From positions 1 to 40,573 of the forward strand of contig JAWQRM010000021.1 in the NCBI GenBank assembly GCA_033557675.1: a stretch of DNA of 40,573 nucleotides, read 5' to 3'. The notes beneath the pieces are model-generated. The model saw only the letters and a list, made by a program, of their open reading frames with translations. It did no database searches and was not told where the DNA came from. Origin of the DNA: Coptodactyla brooksi. Taxonomy: Eukaryota > Arthropoda > Insecta > Coleoptera > Scarabaeidae. The position numbers and the translations under genes are program-made. Shown here piece after piece: positions 1 to 9,322 of this stretch. How positions within the stretch are numbered: position 1 is the first letter of the stretch; every line of letters begins with the position of its first letter.

Positions 1-582
1 GTGTTCCACGACTAAGTGCAGTTGTAAAAGCAAGGGACTCTTGTGCAATTCAAAGTGTCATAACAGTTTAAGTTGCAGTAAATAAGATTGTATAACATCA
101 ATCACATAATAAAGTATTATTGGTGTTATTTTCTTTTCTTATTTACAACATACTGTTCGTTTTCAAAGTTCAACAGTTTATTTACATGTGCTGTCTTAAG
201 CTTTCTTATGTTTTGACATATATCATAACATGTTTCAATAATAAAGTATGATTTAAAAAGATGGCAAAAATATTTTCATTCAACATGCATTATCGGTGCA
301 TGGTGAATGTCGACATTTGCCGGTGTAAGTGAGAAATATTTAGCAAATATTTCGGACATACGCCAAGCGACTATGTGAATCTTGACATTCACTGGAGAAA
401 GTCAAAATTCTCCAGATTTCGGTTTTTCAAGGTGACAAAAAAGGGATCATATGTAACAAACAACTGCTGTTTAAATCCTTCATCATTCAGAGGTAAGCGC
501 ATTACTATTTGGCACATCGGTGGAAGTGATATTTGGATTGACAGGGGCCTTCTTATGTCTGCAGAACAAATAGAAAATATTC
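1..582. other. AT-rich sequence without a recognised gene
   Basis: AT-rich DNA. An 87-codon open frame begins at 375 on the plus strand and runs into the repeat that starts near 583; its product has no motif I recognise, and its C-terminal part is repeat-derived, so I do not call it a gene. Nothing else seen. Confidence 0.5.
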
Positions 583-907
583 ATTTACGACATTTAGGGC
601 TGGTTGCAGTTACTCACCATAATAAAAATTATTACTAACTTGTTACTTGCCGATTTTGATCAAATTTAGCACAGTGTTTGTTTTCTGCCTGATATAAAAA
701 CTTCTGAAGGGATTTATAAGTGTTAGAAGTTAAGGGTGGAAAGTACGTTTTCGGCAATATCTTGAAAATAAAAACTGTTGTCGAAAAACTGTAAGTATTA
801 GTTAGTATTCCTTTCTAAAAATTTCTATCGATGTTCCACGAAGTAAATTATCCATGTTTCCTTTAAATAATAAAATAGATATAAGGTATATAAATAAATA
901 TTTGTTT
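583..907 (+). repeat. Subterminal transposon repeat, copy A
   Basis: About 325 bp related by eye to 3025-3365 (same strand), to parts of 2492-2735 (same strand) and to 4000-4241 (opposite strand). Shared landmarks in order are ATTTACGACATTTAGGG, TTAGCACAGTG, a TATCGA-containing stretch and a closing ATAAATAAATATTTG. In both copy A and the 3025 copy the repeat is followed within about 100 bp by transposase remnants, so it looks like the non-coding end of a DNA transposon rather than a tandem satellite. Confidence 0.75.
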
Positions 908-917
908 GTAATGAGAT

Positions 918-1198
918 ATGGATTCTGCACTCTTTGAAATATGGTTTCAGCAGCAGCTGCTACTGACTATTCCACCCAAAATCAGTAGTCGTCATGAACA
1001 ACGCCAGTCATCATTCAAAACAAGTGAGCACACAACCAACAAATGGTACAAAAAAGACGCTACTGTTTTAGATCCTCCATTGAGAACTTTTCAGGGAACT
1101 CCATTGAGCTGGTATGGAGTTCCCTGAAAAGTACAATTGGAAAGAATAGCGTATCGCCCAAACTTGTAGCAGAAAAAGCAGAAGTATTGCTTTTTTAA
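918..1198 (+). pseudogene. DDE_3-type (Tc1/mariner superfamily) transposase, C-terminal half, broken
   Basis: Remnant of the catalytic domain of a transposase that would cut and join transposon ends in the nucleus. Three frames must be read in turn. Positions 918-978 give MDSALFEIWFQQQLL followed by TIPPK. After a one-base shift, 979 onward gives SVVVMNNASHHS, matching the family pattern around the second catalytic Asp (usually VIVMDNAxYHS); here that Asp is Asn. A third frame from about 1082 gives NSIELVWSSLKS, matching the NPIELxWxxxK motif that follows the last acidic residue, and continues to a stop near 1198. The N-terminal half is absent. The segment just before the IELVW motif has been replaced by an inverted copy of the segment after it (see 1086-1132). 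Family-level call is firm; the exact family is not. Confidence 0.75.
1086..1132. repeat. Perfect inverted repeat, 19-bp arms, 9-nt loop
   Basis: Arms 1086-1104 and 1114-1132 are exact reverse complements (left arm begins ACTTTTCAGGG, right arm ends CCCTGAAAAGT); loop 1105-1113. The right arm encodes the conserved transposase WSSLKS motif in frame, while the left arm sits where the family normally has the LNP part of LNPIE, so the left arm is the newer, copied one. Confidence 0.9.
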
Positions 1199-1854
1199 TA
1201 AAAAAAATGAAGTACCCAATCTAACTAGTGAATTATAGAAATGCTGCACAACGCATGTTATTGATGTAGAAAACTTCTTGTTTCCCCAAATTCCCTTGAA
1301 TTAATTATTCAAGTATTACCCTCAATCCTTGACAGCTTATAGAGAAATTGACAGCTTCGATAATCAATTGCTTGCTCTTTGATCATTTAGTTTACATATA
1401 TAGCGTTAGTAAAAAGTATGAATACAACCTATTGTGGACGGTATTATTCATATTAGAAAAAAAATATTTTTCACAAAAGATACTAAACAAGATATTCTGC
1501 ATTACAATACAAATTCTTTATTTTTCAAAACGGCCGACGTAGTGCGACTTGATACTATTTTTGTTTAAACAGCAACATATACTTTTTCTTCTTCTATTCG
1601 ATGCGCAATATTTTTCTCTTTATAACCATGTAAAAATTTTGTACTGATACATAACAACATTTTTGAGATAATCGCTAAAAACTGATAAAAAATTATTACA
1701 AAGGAAATCAAGTTGTCATGAATTGCAGTGCAGATGAATTTTGAATTCAAATATGGAAATAAAAAAAAAGGAACAATCGAGTAATTTTTGTTTGCTGTCA
1801 TATTTTCATATGTGTTTAATTTACTAACAATTTACGAGAAATTTACTAGGAAAG
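1199..1854. other. AT-rich spacer, nothing recognised
   Basis: About 650 bp of AT-rich DNA between two transposase remnants. Short open frames on both strands encode Phe/Ile/Tyr/Lys-rich strings typical of AT-rich non-coding DNA, with no known motif. Confidence 0.5.
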
Positions 1855-2318
1855 AAGCGAACCTACGAAGAGGTATGTTTATTATTTAAGGAAATTCATC
1901 ATGATCGATAGATCAATAGGTCTACTGTATCTAAGACAATTAAACTGTATAGAGAAACTGGTAATATTAACGATAGACCAAAGCCTGGACGCCCAACGTC
2001 CATAAACGATGGTGATACTGTACTAAATGTGTTACTTGGTATTGAAGAAAATCCTTGCTTTTCTACAACTCAGCTAGCTCTAAGTTATGACGTATGCCAA
2101 AAATCGGTGGTAAATATTTTAAAATTAAATAATTTTAAGTCCTATAGAATATCTTTTACGCAAGAAATAGTCGAAGACCACCCAGACAGATGATTACAAT
2201 TTTATGAAATTATTGTGGAAATGTGCAATAGAAATCCTGTCTTATATCACTTATAAGAAATATTGTATTTTCTGATGAGGCTACGTTTCGTCTAAATGAC
2301 TTAAATCGTCTAAATGAC
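1855..2318 (+). pseudogene. Tc1/mariner-superfamily transposase, N-terminal part, broken
   Basis: Reading from 1855 gives KRTYEEVCLLFKEIHHDR, a stop, then NRSTVSKTIKLYRETGNIN, DRPKPGRPTS and a second helix-turn-helix-like stretch, ending SFTQEIVEDHPDR before a TGA where the family usually has Trp. This is the paired HTH plus linker of an insect transposase family; the arm GRPxS and the phrase EDxxDR are characteristic. After a frameshift near 2250, IVFSDEATFRLND covers the first catalytic Asp (SDEATF). The rest of the catalytic domain is missing; the sequence stops at a short duplication of CGTCTAAATGAC. At least two stops and one frameshift show it is dead. It is not obviously the partner half of the C-terminal remnant at 918-1198, because order and spacing do not fit a simple insertion. 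Confidence 0.8.
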
Positions 2319-2491
2319 TAAAAATAACTTTTAAACATAATTCAATGTGTGTTTTCTACTTTCTCTTAAGGGAAAATATTGCATTTGCAAAAAAAACTCT
2401 ATGTCCAGATTTTGATGGATTCTGACGAATTAGGCTTATTGTAGCCTATCTCTGCTATTTTTTGGTGGTTAGTCTATCCGTCCATCTCTAA

Positions 2492-2735
2492 CAAGGGAAG
2501 TACCACAACTGCCTCTCACCGGTTTCGATAAAATTTAGCACAGTGATAGAATGGACAAAAATAAGGTTTACGTAGTTTTTCATACGTGCGGTAAAAGCCC
2601 CTGGGCCGCGTAATAAGAGTTGCAAATTGAGGGTAATAGTATTTATTCCCTTGTATTTTCAAAACAAAGACTGCTATCGAAATGTGGCAAATGCAAACTG
2701 ATATTCCTTTTCTTTCAAGAGCTTTCTATTGATAT
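2492..2735 (+). repeat. Subterminal transposon repeat, copy B (left TIR)
   Basis: The first 80 bp match the reverse complement of 4160-4241 closely. The rest is a more diverged version of copy A, with a GC-richer insertion at about 2585-2640. Confidence 0.7.
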
Positions 2736-3024
2736 ATTATACACATAGTAGAGGGTTAAAATGGGTAAACTACCCCTAGCTATTTAGAATAATTTAAAAA
2801 CTACCGTACGAATTTTGGAGGCGTTAAGTATACATATAACACGTTTAAAAATATTAGTTACCTAGTTTTTCCTATTCTCCGCAGACCACCCCCCGCGACG
2901 TTACGGGGAATATTATATACCCTCTTTTCGTATACATAACATGATAAAACTATTAGATATTTAGAAAATATTTTGAAGAAAAATCGTATATTAATCACAC
3001 AATATGTGTGTTATAAAATAAGGT

Positions 3025-3365
3025 ATTTACGACATTTAGGGGTGGTTGGGGTAATCACCCTATTAAGAAATTTATTATAATTTAGTATTTCACAGGTGTT
3101 ACTTGCCAATTATGATAGAATTTAGCATGGTGTGTTGTTTATAGCTGAAGTAAAAACCTTTGAAGAGATTTCTAAGGGTTAAACATTGGTGGTAGAAAGT
3201 GTATTTTCGCTAATATCTCAAAAAGGAAAAGTATTATCGAGCATTTTTCAATGTCTGTTAGTATTCTGTTTTAAAAATCTCGCTATCGCTGTTATATGGA
3301 CTAAATTATCCTAATTTTCTTTAAATAATAAAATAGAGAGAAGATATATAAATAAATATTTGTTT
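3025..3365 (+). repeat. Subterminal transposon repeat, copy C
   Basis: Matches copy A (583-907) from ATTTACGACATTTAGGG to ATAAATAAATATTTGTTT, and the reverse complement of 4000-4241 over its inner part. It ends about 90 bp before the transposase remnant, as copy A does. Confidence 0.75.
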
Positions 3366-3452
3366 AGAACAAGTTTAAAAACAACAGACAGAAGAAATGG
3401 TTAAACATCCCCAATACTGAATACTAATTTAATTTCTAGGGTAGTAAATACA

Positions 3453-3897
3453 ATGTTCAAAGCAGATAATATATTTGTTTTGGCACCAAAGTCTGGAAAG
3501 CTAACTTCAGAACACATGAAGAATTGGCTACAAAATGTATATTTTCCAAATAGTGGATCCAAATCATTACTATTATTGGATTCTTGGAATGGCCACTGTA
3601 CTAACATTATTAGTGATGTAGTTCCATCAGATACTTATTTTGAACATCTGTCTATACCTGCAGGGACAACAGGTCAAATACAGCATCTTTTGAAAAATTT
3701 TATTAGAACATACTCTGATCAAATTATTCTTTATCAATATGATGTCAATTTACATCAGCAGGATAATATTTTAAAATTGCAATCCCTAGCGCATAACAGC
3801 TGTCCTCCACTCGATTTATCAATATTTTTGAATATGCAAGGTTTGCAAGTGGATATATAGAGAAAAGAGATATTCATTATTGTCAGCAATATGTCGA
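3453..3897 (+). pseudogene. DDE-superfamily transposase fragment (arthropod DNA transposon)
   Basis: An open frame of 135 codons with SEHMKNWLQNVYF, then SLLLLDSWNGHC carrying the second catalytic Asp (codon 3579-3581), then IPAGTTGQIQ. In the family the next residues are PLDVY with an acidic catalytic residue; here they read HLLKN, so that residue is lost. The frame continues with NFIRTYSD, DVNLHQQDN and ILKLQSLAHN, conserved in arthropod transposases of this type. After the stop at 3860 the homology goes on in another frame (ARFASGYIEKRDIH, 3836-3895). The N-terminal DNA-binding part and the first Asp are missing. It sits between inverted subterminal repeats of its own presumed element (3025-3365 and 4000-4241). 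Dead by residue loss, truncation and frameshift. Confidence 0.8.
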
Positions 3898-3999
3898 ATA
3901 AAAATAACATTTTTCAAAAAAACATTAAATTAGTGATATAGAATCCAACGTTCGGGATATTTATCGATTTTTTCTGTATGTTGCTTTTAAACTCATTAC

Positions 4000-4241
4000 A
4001 AATACATATTTATTTATATATGTTATATCGATTTTGTTATTTAAAGAAAATAATGATAATTTATTGTTAGTCCATTTAAAAGCGATAGAGAAATTTTTGA
4101 GATATTATCGAATATACTTTCTACCACCAATGTTTAACCTTTAGAAATCCTTTCAAAAAAATTAAACCTTATTATTGTCCATTCTATCACTGTACCAGAT
4201 TTCATCGAAATTGGTGAGTGACAGTTGTGATACTTCCCTTG
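4000..4241 (-). repeat. Subterminal transposon repeat, copy D (right TIR)
   Basis: The reverse complement matches copies A-C, including CAAGGGAAGTA at the tip, CAGTGATAGAATGGACA, the TTTCTACCACCAATG-like stretch shared with copy C, and the closing ATAAATAAATAT. It marks the right end of the element at 2492-4241. Confidence 0.75.
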
Positions 4242-4608
4242 CAAGTCTTTTTTACACTGCCACGTTAGACTGAGTAAAACAATACTTTACATACAAGCTA
4301 ATTATTATATAATCTGGTCACATTAAGGATTTTGTAAAACTTGTACACAGGGTTGAGGTACTTAACCTAAATTTTTTTTCATTCTTTTACAACTTTTTGT
4401 AACAAAATATATTTTTATAATCTACATAAAATTGTGAGTAAAAAACTCTAAGAATAGCACATGCTTAAAATCAACAGTTCTCGAGTTAGAAGCATAATTA
4501 ACAGGTATTTGGTTCTTAATCTCAGATATTGCTCTCTTTAGAAAAAAATGTTTCCAATAGAGGTTGCATGACATCCAACTCTTCACAGTTTGAAACAGTT
4601 TTCGGATA
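4242..4608. other. AT-rich spacer, nothing recognised
   Basis: No open frame, repeat or splice signal that I can name. Confidence 0.5.
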
Positions 4609-4690
4609 TACAGGATGTTCGATTTATTCTAAAACCTGTCCAACTTGAAATTTTTAAATGGAACATCCGGTGTATTATGATATTTTTGAA
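4609..4690. repeat. Short fold-back repeat of a mariner-like element end
   Basis: Starts TACAGGATGTTC and contains TTTTTAAATGGAACATCC about 45 bp later, so GGATGTTC and GAACATCC form an inverted pair. The same arrangement occurs at 27262-27350 (TACGGGGTGTACC, then TTTTTTAAATGGAACCCC) next to the 3' end of a mariner-like transposase, so this is probably a solo end or a MITE of that element. Confidence 0.6.
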
Positions 4691-6232
4691 GTCCTTGTAA
4701 AACTTGAGGGTCACTTTAATTATTATACATCAGTTCTAAATCGCACCGTTTGGGCATTATTATACATTTTTGGAAAAGGATGACAGGTACGAATGGAAGT
4801 TTTTTCTACATTTTTTTTATATTTAAACCACGGGCAAGGTAAAAGAAAATTACGTACGATGTACATATTCTAGTTTTGAGAAGCAATTGTTCAAATAGAT
4901 ACGAAGTAAACATATTTTCATTCCATATTTTGCTGGTTTGCTTGGTATTGTTTGAATGGACATGTAACATTGTCACATGTCCATTCATCTTAAATATTAA
5001 TTTTACAAATCTTTGATAGGCGCCTAACAAGTTTTCATTGACATTGCTCCACGAAAACCCTGTCTACTAGTTTCTGCATTCCACAGACTTTTCGTGGATT
5101 CTCCACGAGATCGAAATACACCCGCCAGCAGAAGAGTTGAACATATATATAGGTTACCAATATTTCCTCATTCAAATCCGTCAATTCGACTCCATATACT
5201 CTTCGACCTCCAATATTTACGTTTGAGAGAATTATGTTTGCAATCGAGGGATCCGTCAGTAATTGAAGGGTGGACTATAAATCGTTTATTTTAGATACAG
5301 CACATCTCGTCGGACCCGGAGTAAATTTTATTATGCTGGAAGCAAATGTACGGCCCTAAATTCAAAATGGTTTTAGCATCCAAGAAATACTTTCTCGGAT
5401 GACTATCCATCGTTGTCAACACGGCTCGTTCTCGTACGCCCGCGATCTAGGCTTAAAGTTTGTTCTTTCGAACGATTCTGTACACACCGGCTTCTTAATA
5501 ACTTTACGTTTGTATTTTATCACGAAAAGTGTAGCTAATAGTGTCGCCGCTACTCGGCGTATACCGTAGGTATTAGAAAAATGTTGAAATGTCCCGTATA
5601 CCTCGACGAACGCGTTTCACCTGTGCAAAGTGCCCGAGGGCATCGAACTGAGTGCGAGCCGGTGGTATCACAAATGCCTCGGGTATTTTAATTTCGCGCA
5701 TTGCCTAATCAACTGCAAGCCTATAAATATACAGCGCCCGGCGCGTTTGTGTGCGTTTGGCCGGCGTACAAACGACTGCAAGTCTATGTCTGTACGTGAG
5801 TAGACCGTATCTATGTGGACGGTGCCTCGTAACAGTCATATGTACAGTCATTGACCGCTTACCTAACCTTACTTAACTTAAATGCGACGGCAGAGGCGAG
5901 CTGGAAAAAGTTGAAAAGCTAATATTTGCTTTTTAGTGAAATTTAAACGAACACATTTACCTTACCGCTATCGCTATTTCAAAATAACTGGCATTACCAA
6001 AGCAACAACTCGTAATATACAACGATATAGAGTTATTTACGTAATAATAATAATTTACCAGGACTTATGGAAATATATTTAGAAATAACATATTAAATAT
6101 TATTTTGTTATTGATATGAATAATATTCTTCCTTCTCCACCGGCTTTCCTCTTTTCTGCAAGGCCACTTACAATTAGGTATTTTGAAATATTTTTGATGA
6201 CATTTTATTTCGTATATCGAAAAGTCCACATT
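4691..6232. other. Non-coding stretch with a CpG-rich middle
   Basis: No recognisable gene. From about 5400 to 5850 the composition changes to GC- and CpG-rich (CGCCCGGCGCG, GGCCGGCGT), unlike the AT-rich flanks, which could mark a regulatory island. A short inverted pair, TCCACGAAAA at 5048 and TTTTCGTGGA at 5088, is followed by a CGTGGA/TCCACG hairpin. A single stretch near 5866 resembles CCTAACC but is not a telomeric array. Confidence 0.5.
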
Positions 6233-6547
6233 CTAAATTAAAGAATAATGATACTGGTCGAAAGGTGAATTAATTCGTATTTCAATTTTTTCAAAGACCA
6301 CGCCCCGAGGCGGATTTAGTCCTATCATGAAGCATTGGCAGTTTTCAGACAATTCTGCATTCGATCGAGGCGATGCATCCGTGTCCAAAGTTGCGAAAAT
6401 TTTCGAAGTTATTGAATATTTACGAGATTGATTGTTTAGTTTAGCATTAGTGAATTTTCTTCCTGTTTGTCCGAAGTTTGTACGGCACCCAAAATGCCGA
6501 ATGAGTAGTATCATCGGCACCGAATGAGTAGTATCATCAAATCTCAA
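6233..6547 (-). pseudogene. Penelope-like element: GIY-YIG endonuclease part and 3' flank
   Basis: On the minus strand, HFGCRTNFGQTGRKFTN resembles the second half of the GIY-YIG endonuclease of Penelope-like elements (usually FYIGQTGRxF), with Tyr-Ile replaced. It is followed by SRKYSITS, and the DNA of this stretch recurs at 39585-39665. The first half of the endonuclease is at 7093-7260 on the same strand, and the two are separated by a LINE inserted at about 6560-7093. The protein would nick the target DNA and prime reverse transcription; this copy is dead. The endonuclease match is clear, but what follows SRKYSITS is not a part I can name. Confidence 0.65.
6497..6538. repeat. Two-copy tandem repeat beside the LINE 5' junction
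   Basis: A 19-bp unit, CCGAATGAGTAGTATCATC, occurs at 6497-6515 and again at 6520-6538, separated by GGCA. It lies exactly where the PLE sequence gives way to the LINE fragment, so it may be a junction duplication. Confidence 0.85.
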
Positions 6548-6559
6548 AACTATTTTACA

Positions 6560-7093
6560 ATATAGAGTTGTCTGCTAGGACAACTCTACGTCGGCACCAG
6601 GAGTTTTTAAAATTCAAAAAAGGGCAATCCGAAACATGCTCGGTTTGGCTTTCCGGGATTCATGCAAATCTACTTTTATAAATGAAAAACTATTAATTTT
6701 TCCATGTATATACATTTCTGAAATTTTAAAGTTCGTCAAATCGAACATGAATGAGTTCACCACTGAATGCTTACCATGAGTGTGAAACAAGACACGGTGA
6801 AAATGTACAATGTAGGCTGCACAGATTGGAACTATATAAATGAAATCCGTCTTACATGGGTGCGGTAGTGTGCAATAAACTACCAGTTGCAATTAGAAAT
6901 ATGGCGTACGTAAGTTTTGTCCGAAATGTAAAAGATATTTTATTGCGGAATGTGTTTTATAGCATAGATGAATATTGCATTTCTTTATTTCGATTAGTCT
7001 AAATTTAAGTTAATTTTAAGAAACTTTGTTTTATGACCTATCCTATACCCTTTGGGATCTTTTGGATCAATAAAGTTATTATTATTATTATTG
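6560..7093 (+). pseudogene. Non-LTR retrotransposon (LINE) 3' end, 5'-truncated
   Basis: From 6600 the plus strand reads VFKIQKRAIRNMLG, LAFRDSCKSTFINEKLLIFP, CIYISEILKFVKSNM: the conserved region downstream of the reverse transcriptase catalytic motifs in Jockey/CR1/RTE-like LINEs. After frameshifts near 6780, KLPVAIRNM and FVRNVKDILL with a Tyr-Ser-containing tail complete the usual C-terminus. No RNase H domain is seen. The 3' UTR ends in AATAAAG followed by TTA repeats (7076-7092), a typical LINE tail. The 5' truncation and 3' simple repeat fit target-primed reverse transcription. A 10-bp hairpin (TAGAGTTGTC and its complement, 6563-6588) lies at the truncated end. The insert splits a minus-strand PLE in two. 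Confidence 0.8.
7076..7092. repeat. (TTA)n microsatellite tail of the LINE
   Basis: Five or more TTA units directly after the AATAAAG signal at the 3' end of the LINE fragment. Confidence 0.9.
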
Positions 7094-7335
7094 CATTTCA
7101 CATGTGCCGCATTTAATTTTGTATGTTCCGGATTGTTCCATTTTGTTGTTTTTCTCTATTGTTGAACGTGTTGCGTGTTTTATACTGTGTGCTGTCCGGA
7201 ATGCAATGTTTAAGTTGCGTTTCTTGGACATTTTTGTTCTGCAGTGAATGTAGGGTTCTTGTAGGTGAATGTGATTCTGTATTTGGACGTGTTTTCTTCC
7301 TTGCTTCGTCTTATACATATTCTAGACTCTAATTC
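7093..7335 (-). pseudogene. Penelope-like element: linker and GIY-YIG start
   Basis: Two minus-strand frames join to read YRITFTYKNP, then LNIAFRTAHSIKHA, then NNKMEQSGTYKIKCGTC. This is the PLE region between RT thumb and endonuclease: an FTY...IAFRT segment, then GIY-YIG beginning SGxYKxxCxxC with the zinc-binding-like cysteine pair. Homology stops at 7093 where the LINE tail begins, and resumes at about 6490. A shorter copy of the same segment is at 29396-29462. On its upstream side it abuts a truncated mariner at about 7340. Confidence 0.8.
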
Positions 7336-7344
7336 TAGTCTTCT

Positions 7345-7774
7345 TTTTTGTCTGGCGAGCAAAATTTCGCAGGTGTTTTGGCGCCGCTCCCTCTGTCTAT
7401 CGTTCAATTCGTGCGGCATCCATTTTCCGATCTTTTGAACTTTCCCATGGCACATAAACGCATGGGAATGGCCGGTTGAGTAACGCCCATTTGCTCGGCA
7501 AGCATTTTTTGCGATTGGGTATCGCCCTCGTTCAAAAGAGCCTGTAATTCATGGTCCTCAACCTTCCTGGGCCGATTTTCACGTTTCTTGTCGCTGAGAT
7601 CAAAATTGTCGTCTTTCAACCCACGAAACCAATCTCTGCATGTTGTTTCCGATAAAGCACTGTCGCCATATGCCTCTAGGAGCATTCGATGCGATTCGGC
7701 AGCCATTTCTTCAAATTGAAGCAGAAAAGCAGAGCTTCCCGTATATGCTCTTTTCCTGGCACAAAAGTAGACAT
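7345..7774 (-). pseudogene. mariner transposase, N-terminal half, broken
   Basis: Minus strand. The likely start is the ATG at 7774-7772 (MSTFVPGKEHIREALLFCFN), the usual mariner opening. After a one-base shift: MAAESHRMLLEAYGDSAL, SETTCRDWFRGLKD, NFDLSDKKRENRPRK (linker), and a second HTH with TQSQKMLAEQMGVTQ. A second shift near 7445 gives KIGKWMPHELNDRQRERR and CEILLARQKRR, where homology stops at about 7345. The catalytic DD34D domain, which should follow, is absent. In mariners this half binds the terminal repeats. A sequence like ACTAACGCCATCTATGG at about 7895-7915 resembles the 5' region of the mariner at 31164-32440, so the right side of the insert is largely kept. The element sits inside a PLE. 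Confidence 0.85.
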
Positions 7775-7954
7775 GATTACCAACGGAAAATGTATGTTGT
7801 TGTATGATATTTGCGGACGATGCGCACTGATTAATGTTCACAAATTACAAACTCATAATAAAAAGTACTCGCGTGTTCGTGGTAGCTTAATACGCGCACT
7901 AACGCCATCTATGGGCAAACAGAGGATTATACACAGCTTATATACAGCTTATAC

Positions 7955-8190
7955 ACCTGGTAGCTATTTGAAATATGATGTTCAACTCTTGTTGGTAATC
8001 CCCCTTCTGCATTGGAATTATTTTCGGCCTGTTGAGTAGGCTTCTAAACGTTGCTTCTTTCAGTTGTTTCGGGTGCGCTGACGCGTAATGGATTATGTAG
8101 TCTGATTGTACTGGTATTCTGCAAATCTTATTCTAGCTTGTGCTGTTGTTTTCCTCTTTTTCTTCTAATTACGTTCTTTTTGGTGTTGCG
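7955..8190 (-). pseudogene. Penelope-like element: reverse transcriptase C-terminal part
   Basis: Minus strand: KICRIPVQSDYIIHYASAHP, then KEATFRSLLNRPKIIPM and DYQQELNIIFQIA. This follows the PLE RT pattern F-x-IYRKPTxTDxIIHxxSxHPxxHKxAxFxSxLxR...Y...ELxxI. It is the upstream neighbour of the PLE segment at 7093-7335 on the same strand; the mariner lies between them. Earlier RT motifs (YADD box) are not seen to the right of 8190. Frame is open but truncated at both ends. Confidence 0.75.
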
Positions 8191-8241
8191 GTGACACTGT
8201 TTAACTTAGATATAAATGAAGTAAATATCGGACTGGTCGTG

Positions 8242-8276
8242 AATTGCATAAGCATTTACTAAATGCTTATACAATT
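8242..8276. repeat. Near-perfect palindrome, 17-bp arms
   Basis: AATTGCATAAGCATTTA and its complement around a single central C at 8259, with one mismatch. It could extrude as a cruciform. No ORF around it. Confidence 0.85.
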
Positions 8277-9322
8277 TACTACTTTACGCGTCCTTAACAT
8301 ATAATTACATATGTTAAAAACGTACATTAGCACGCCACCGCACCTTTTACTTCGAGTACAGATTCAATGAGAATAAGACGGGGATGAGAAATAGATAATA
8401 AAAGATAGAGTATTAAATTAGTTTACAATAAAGTCCGTTAACACTAGAAGCTAACGCGTCGCTATTTCTAGACCTTGTTTATCGTGAGCCGCTAGCGCAG
8501 TTTACGTTTCGTTTAGAGGCAAATCTGATATTTATTTTTGTGCGGTTTGTATATGCACGCGTAGCGCACACAGCGTTTTTCTACGAAGAGAACTTGTAAC
8601 TAAAATTCTCGAAGAATTTCCGAGAGATTTATCTGCCGTTTCGTACGTCTATTTCTGTTTTCGTTTGTAGGTACATTTTTTAGTGTCAATTATATGGAGA
8701 AAAATGTCCGTTTAGGATCGATATTTATGGTAATTTCATCGCTAGAATTCCTTATATGTACGAGTGAAAATGGTAGCGATTAGAAACAGCCAGTTTTACT
8801 GACTTAGGAGTGGTTTACAGTTAGGCTTAACTTGTGTGCCCGATCAAGTAGGTGCATCGAAGACAGACCGGTTTGTGAGCCGGGCTTAAAGCATTGCTTT
8901 CCTTTTTCTGCGGCAGCCCACCTCTGCAATTCTCAATGAGAAAAGAAAGAAGCCGTCGGTCGCGTCGCCTTATGCTCTAACTGCACTTTCGACATTTTCA
9001 GTTGTAACTTAGGTTTACTTACTTTAATTTCTAAAAGAAACCGTGGAATAAAACCGCACCCGCACGTTTACCGAAGTTTGTTATTACATTGTTTTTGACC
9101 TTCAACTGTTGTGAATTCCGAGTTAATATAACACTGGTAACCCATATAAACGAAGAATAATAAGTGCACATTATAAGGGTTGTGGGTAGTAGCTAATAAA
9201 CATGTCGATATCGGCTTGCAGGTGTTCCTCCAGCGCATGTTGACCCATATCTATTGTCTATAATAAACATTACCTCTACGTTTTTATTCTTGCACTTACC
9301 AGGGGCGTACCGTACGTATACG
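8277..9322. other. Non-coding, nothing recognised
   Basis: AT-rich with moderately CpG-rich parts around 8440-8640 and 8860-9000. No repeat, transposase or splice-bounded open frame was identified. Confidence 0.5.

Larger units (their letters stand above)
2492..4241 (+). mobile_element. DNA transposon remnant with ~80-bp terminal inverted repeats
   Basis: The left end (2492 onward, CAAGGGAAGTACCACAACTG) and the right end (4241 leftward, whose reverse complement begins CAAGGGAAGTATCACAACTG) match over about 80 bp with only scattered differences, through TTCGATRAAAT and CAGTGATAGAATGGACA. Between them lie copy C of the subterminal repeat (3025-3365) and a broken transposase (3453-3897). Copy C is in the same orientation as the left end, which implies either an internal duplication or a second element inserted into the first. 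The target-site duplication could not be settled by eye. Confidence 0.7.

Noticed and set aside
5861..5885. Telomeric (TTAGG)n-like sequence
   Set aside because: Only one or two degenerate units; not an array.
7689..8039. 116-codon plus-strand frame
   Set aside because: Antisense shadow of the mariner and PLE remnants.
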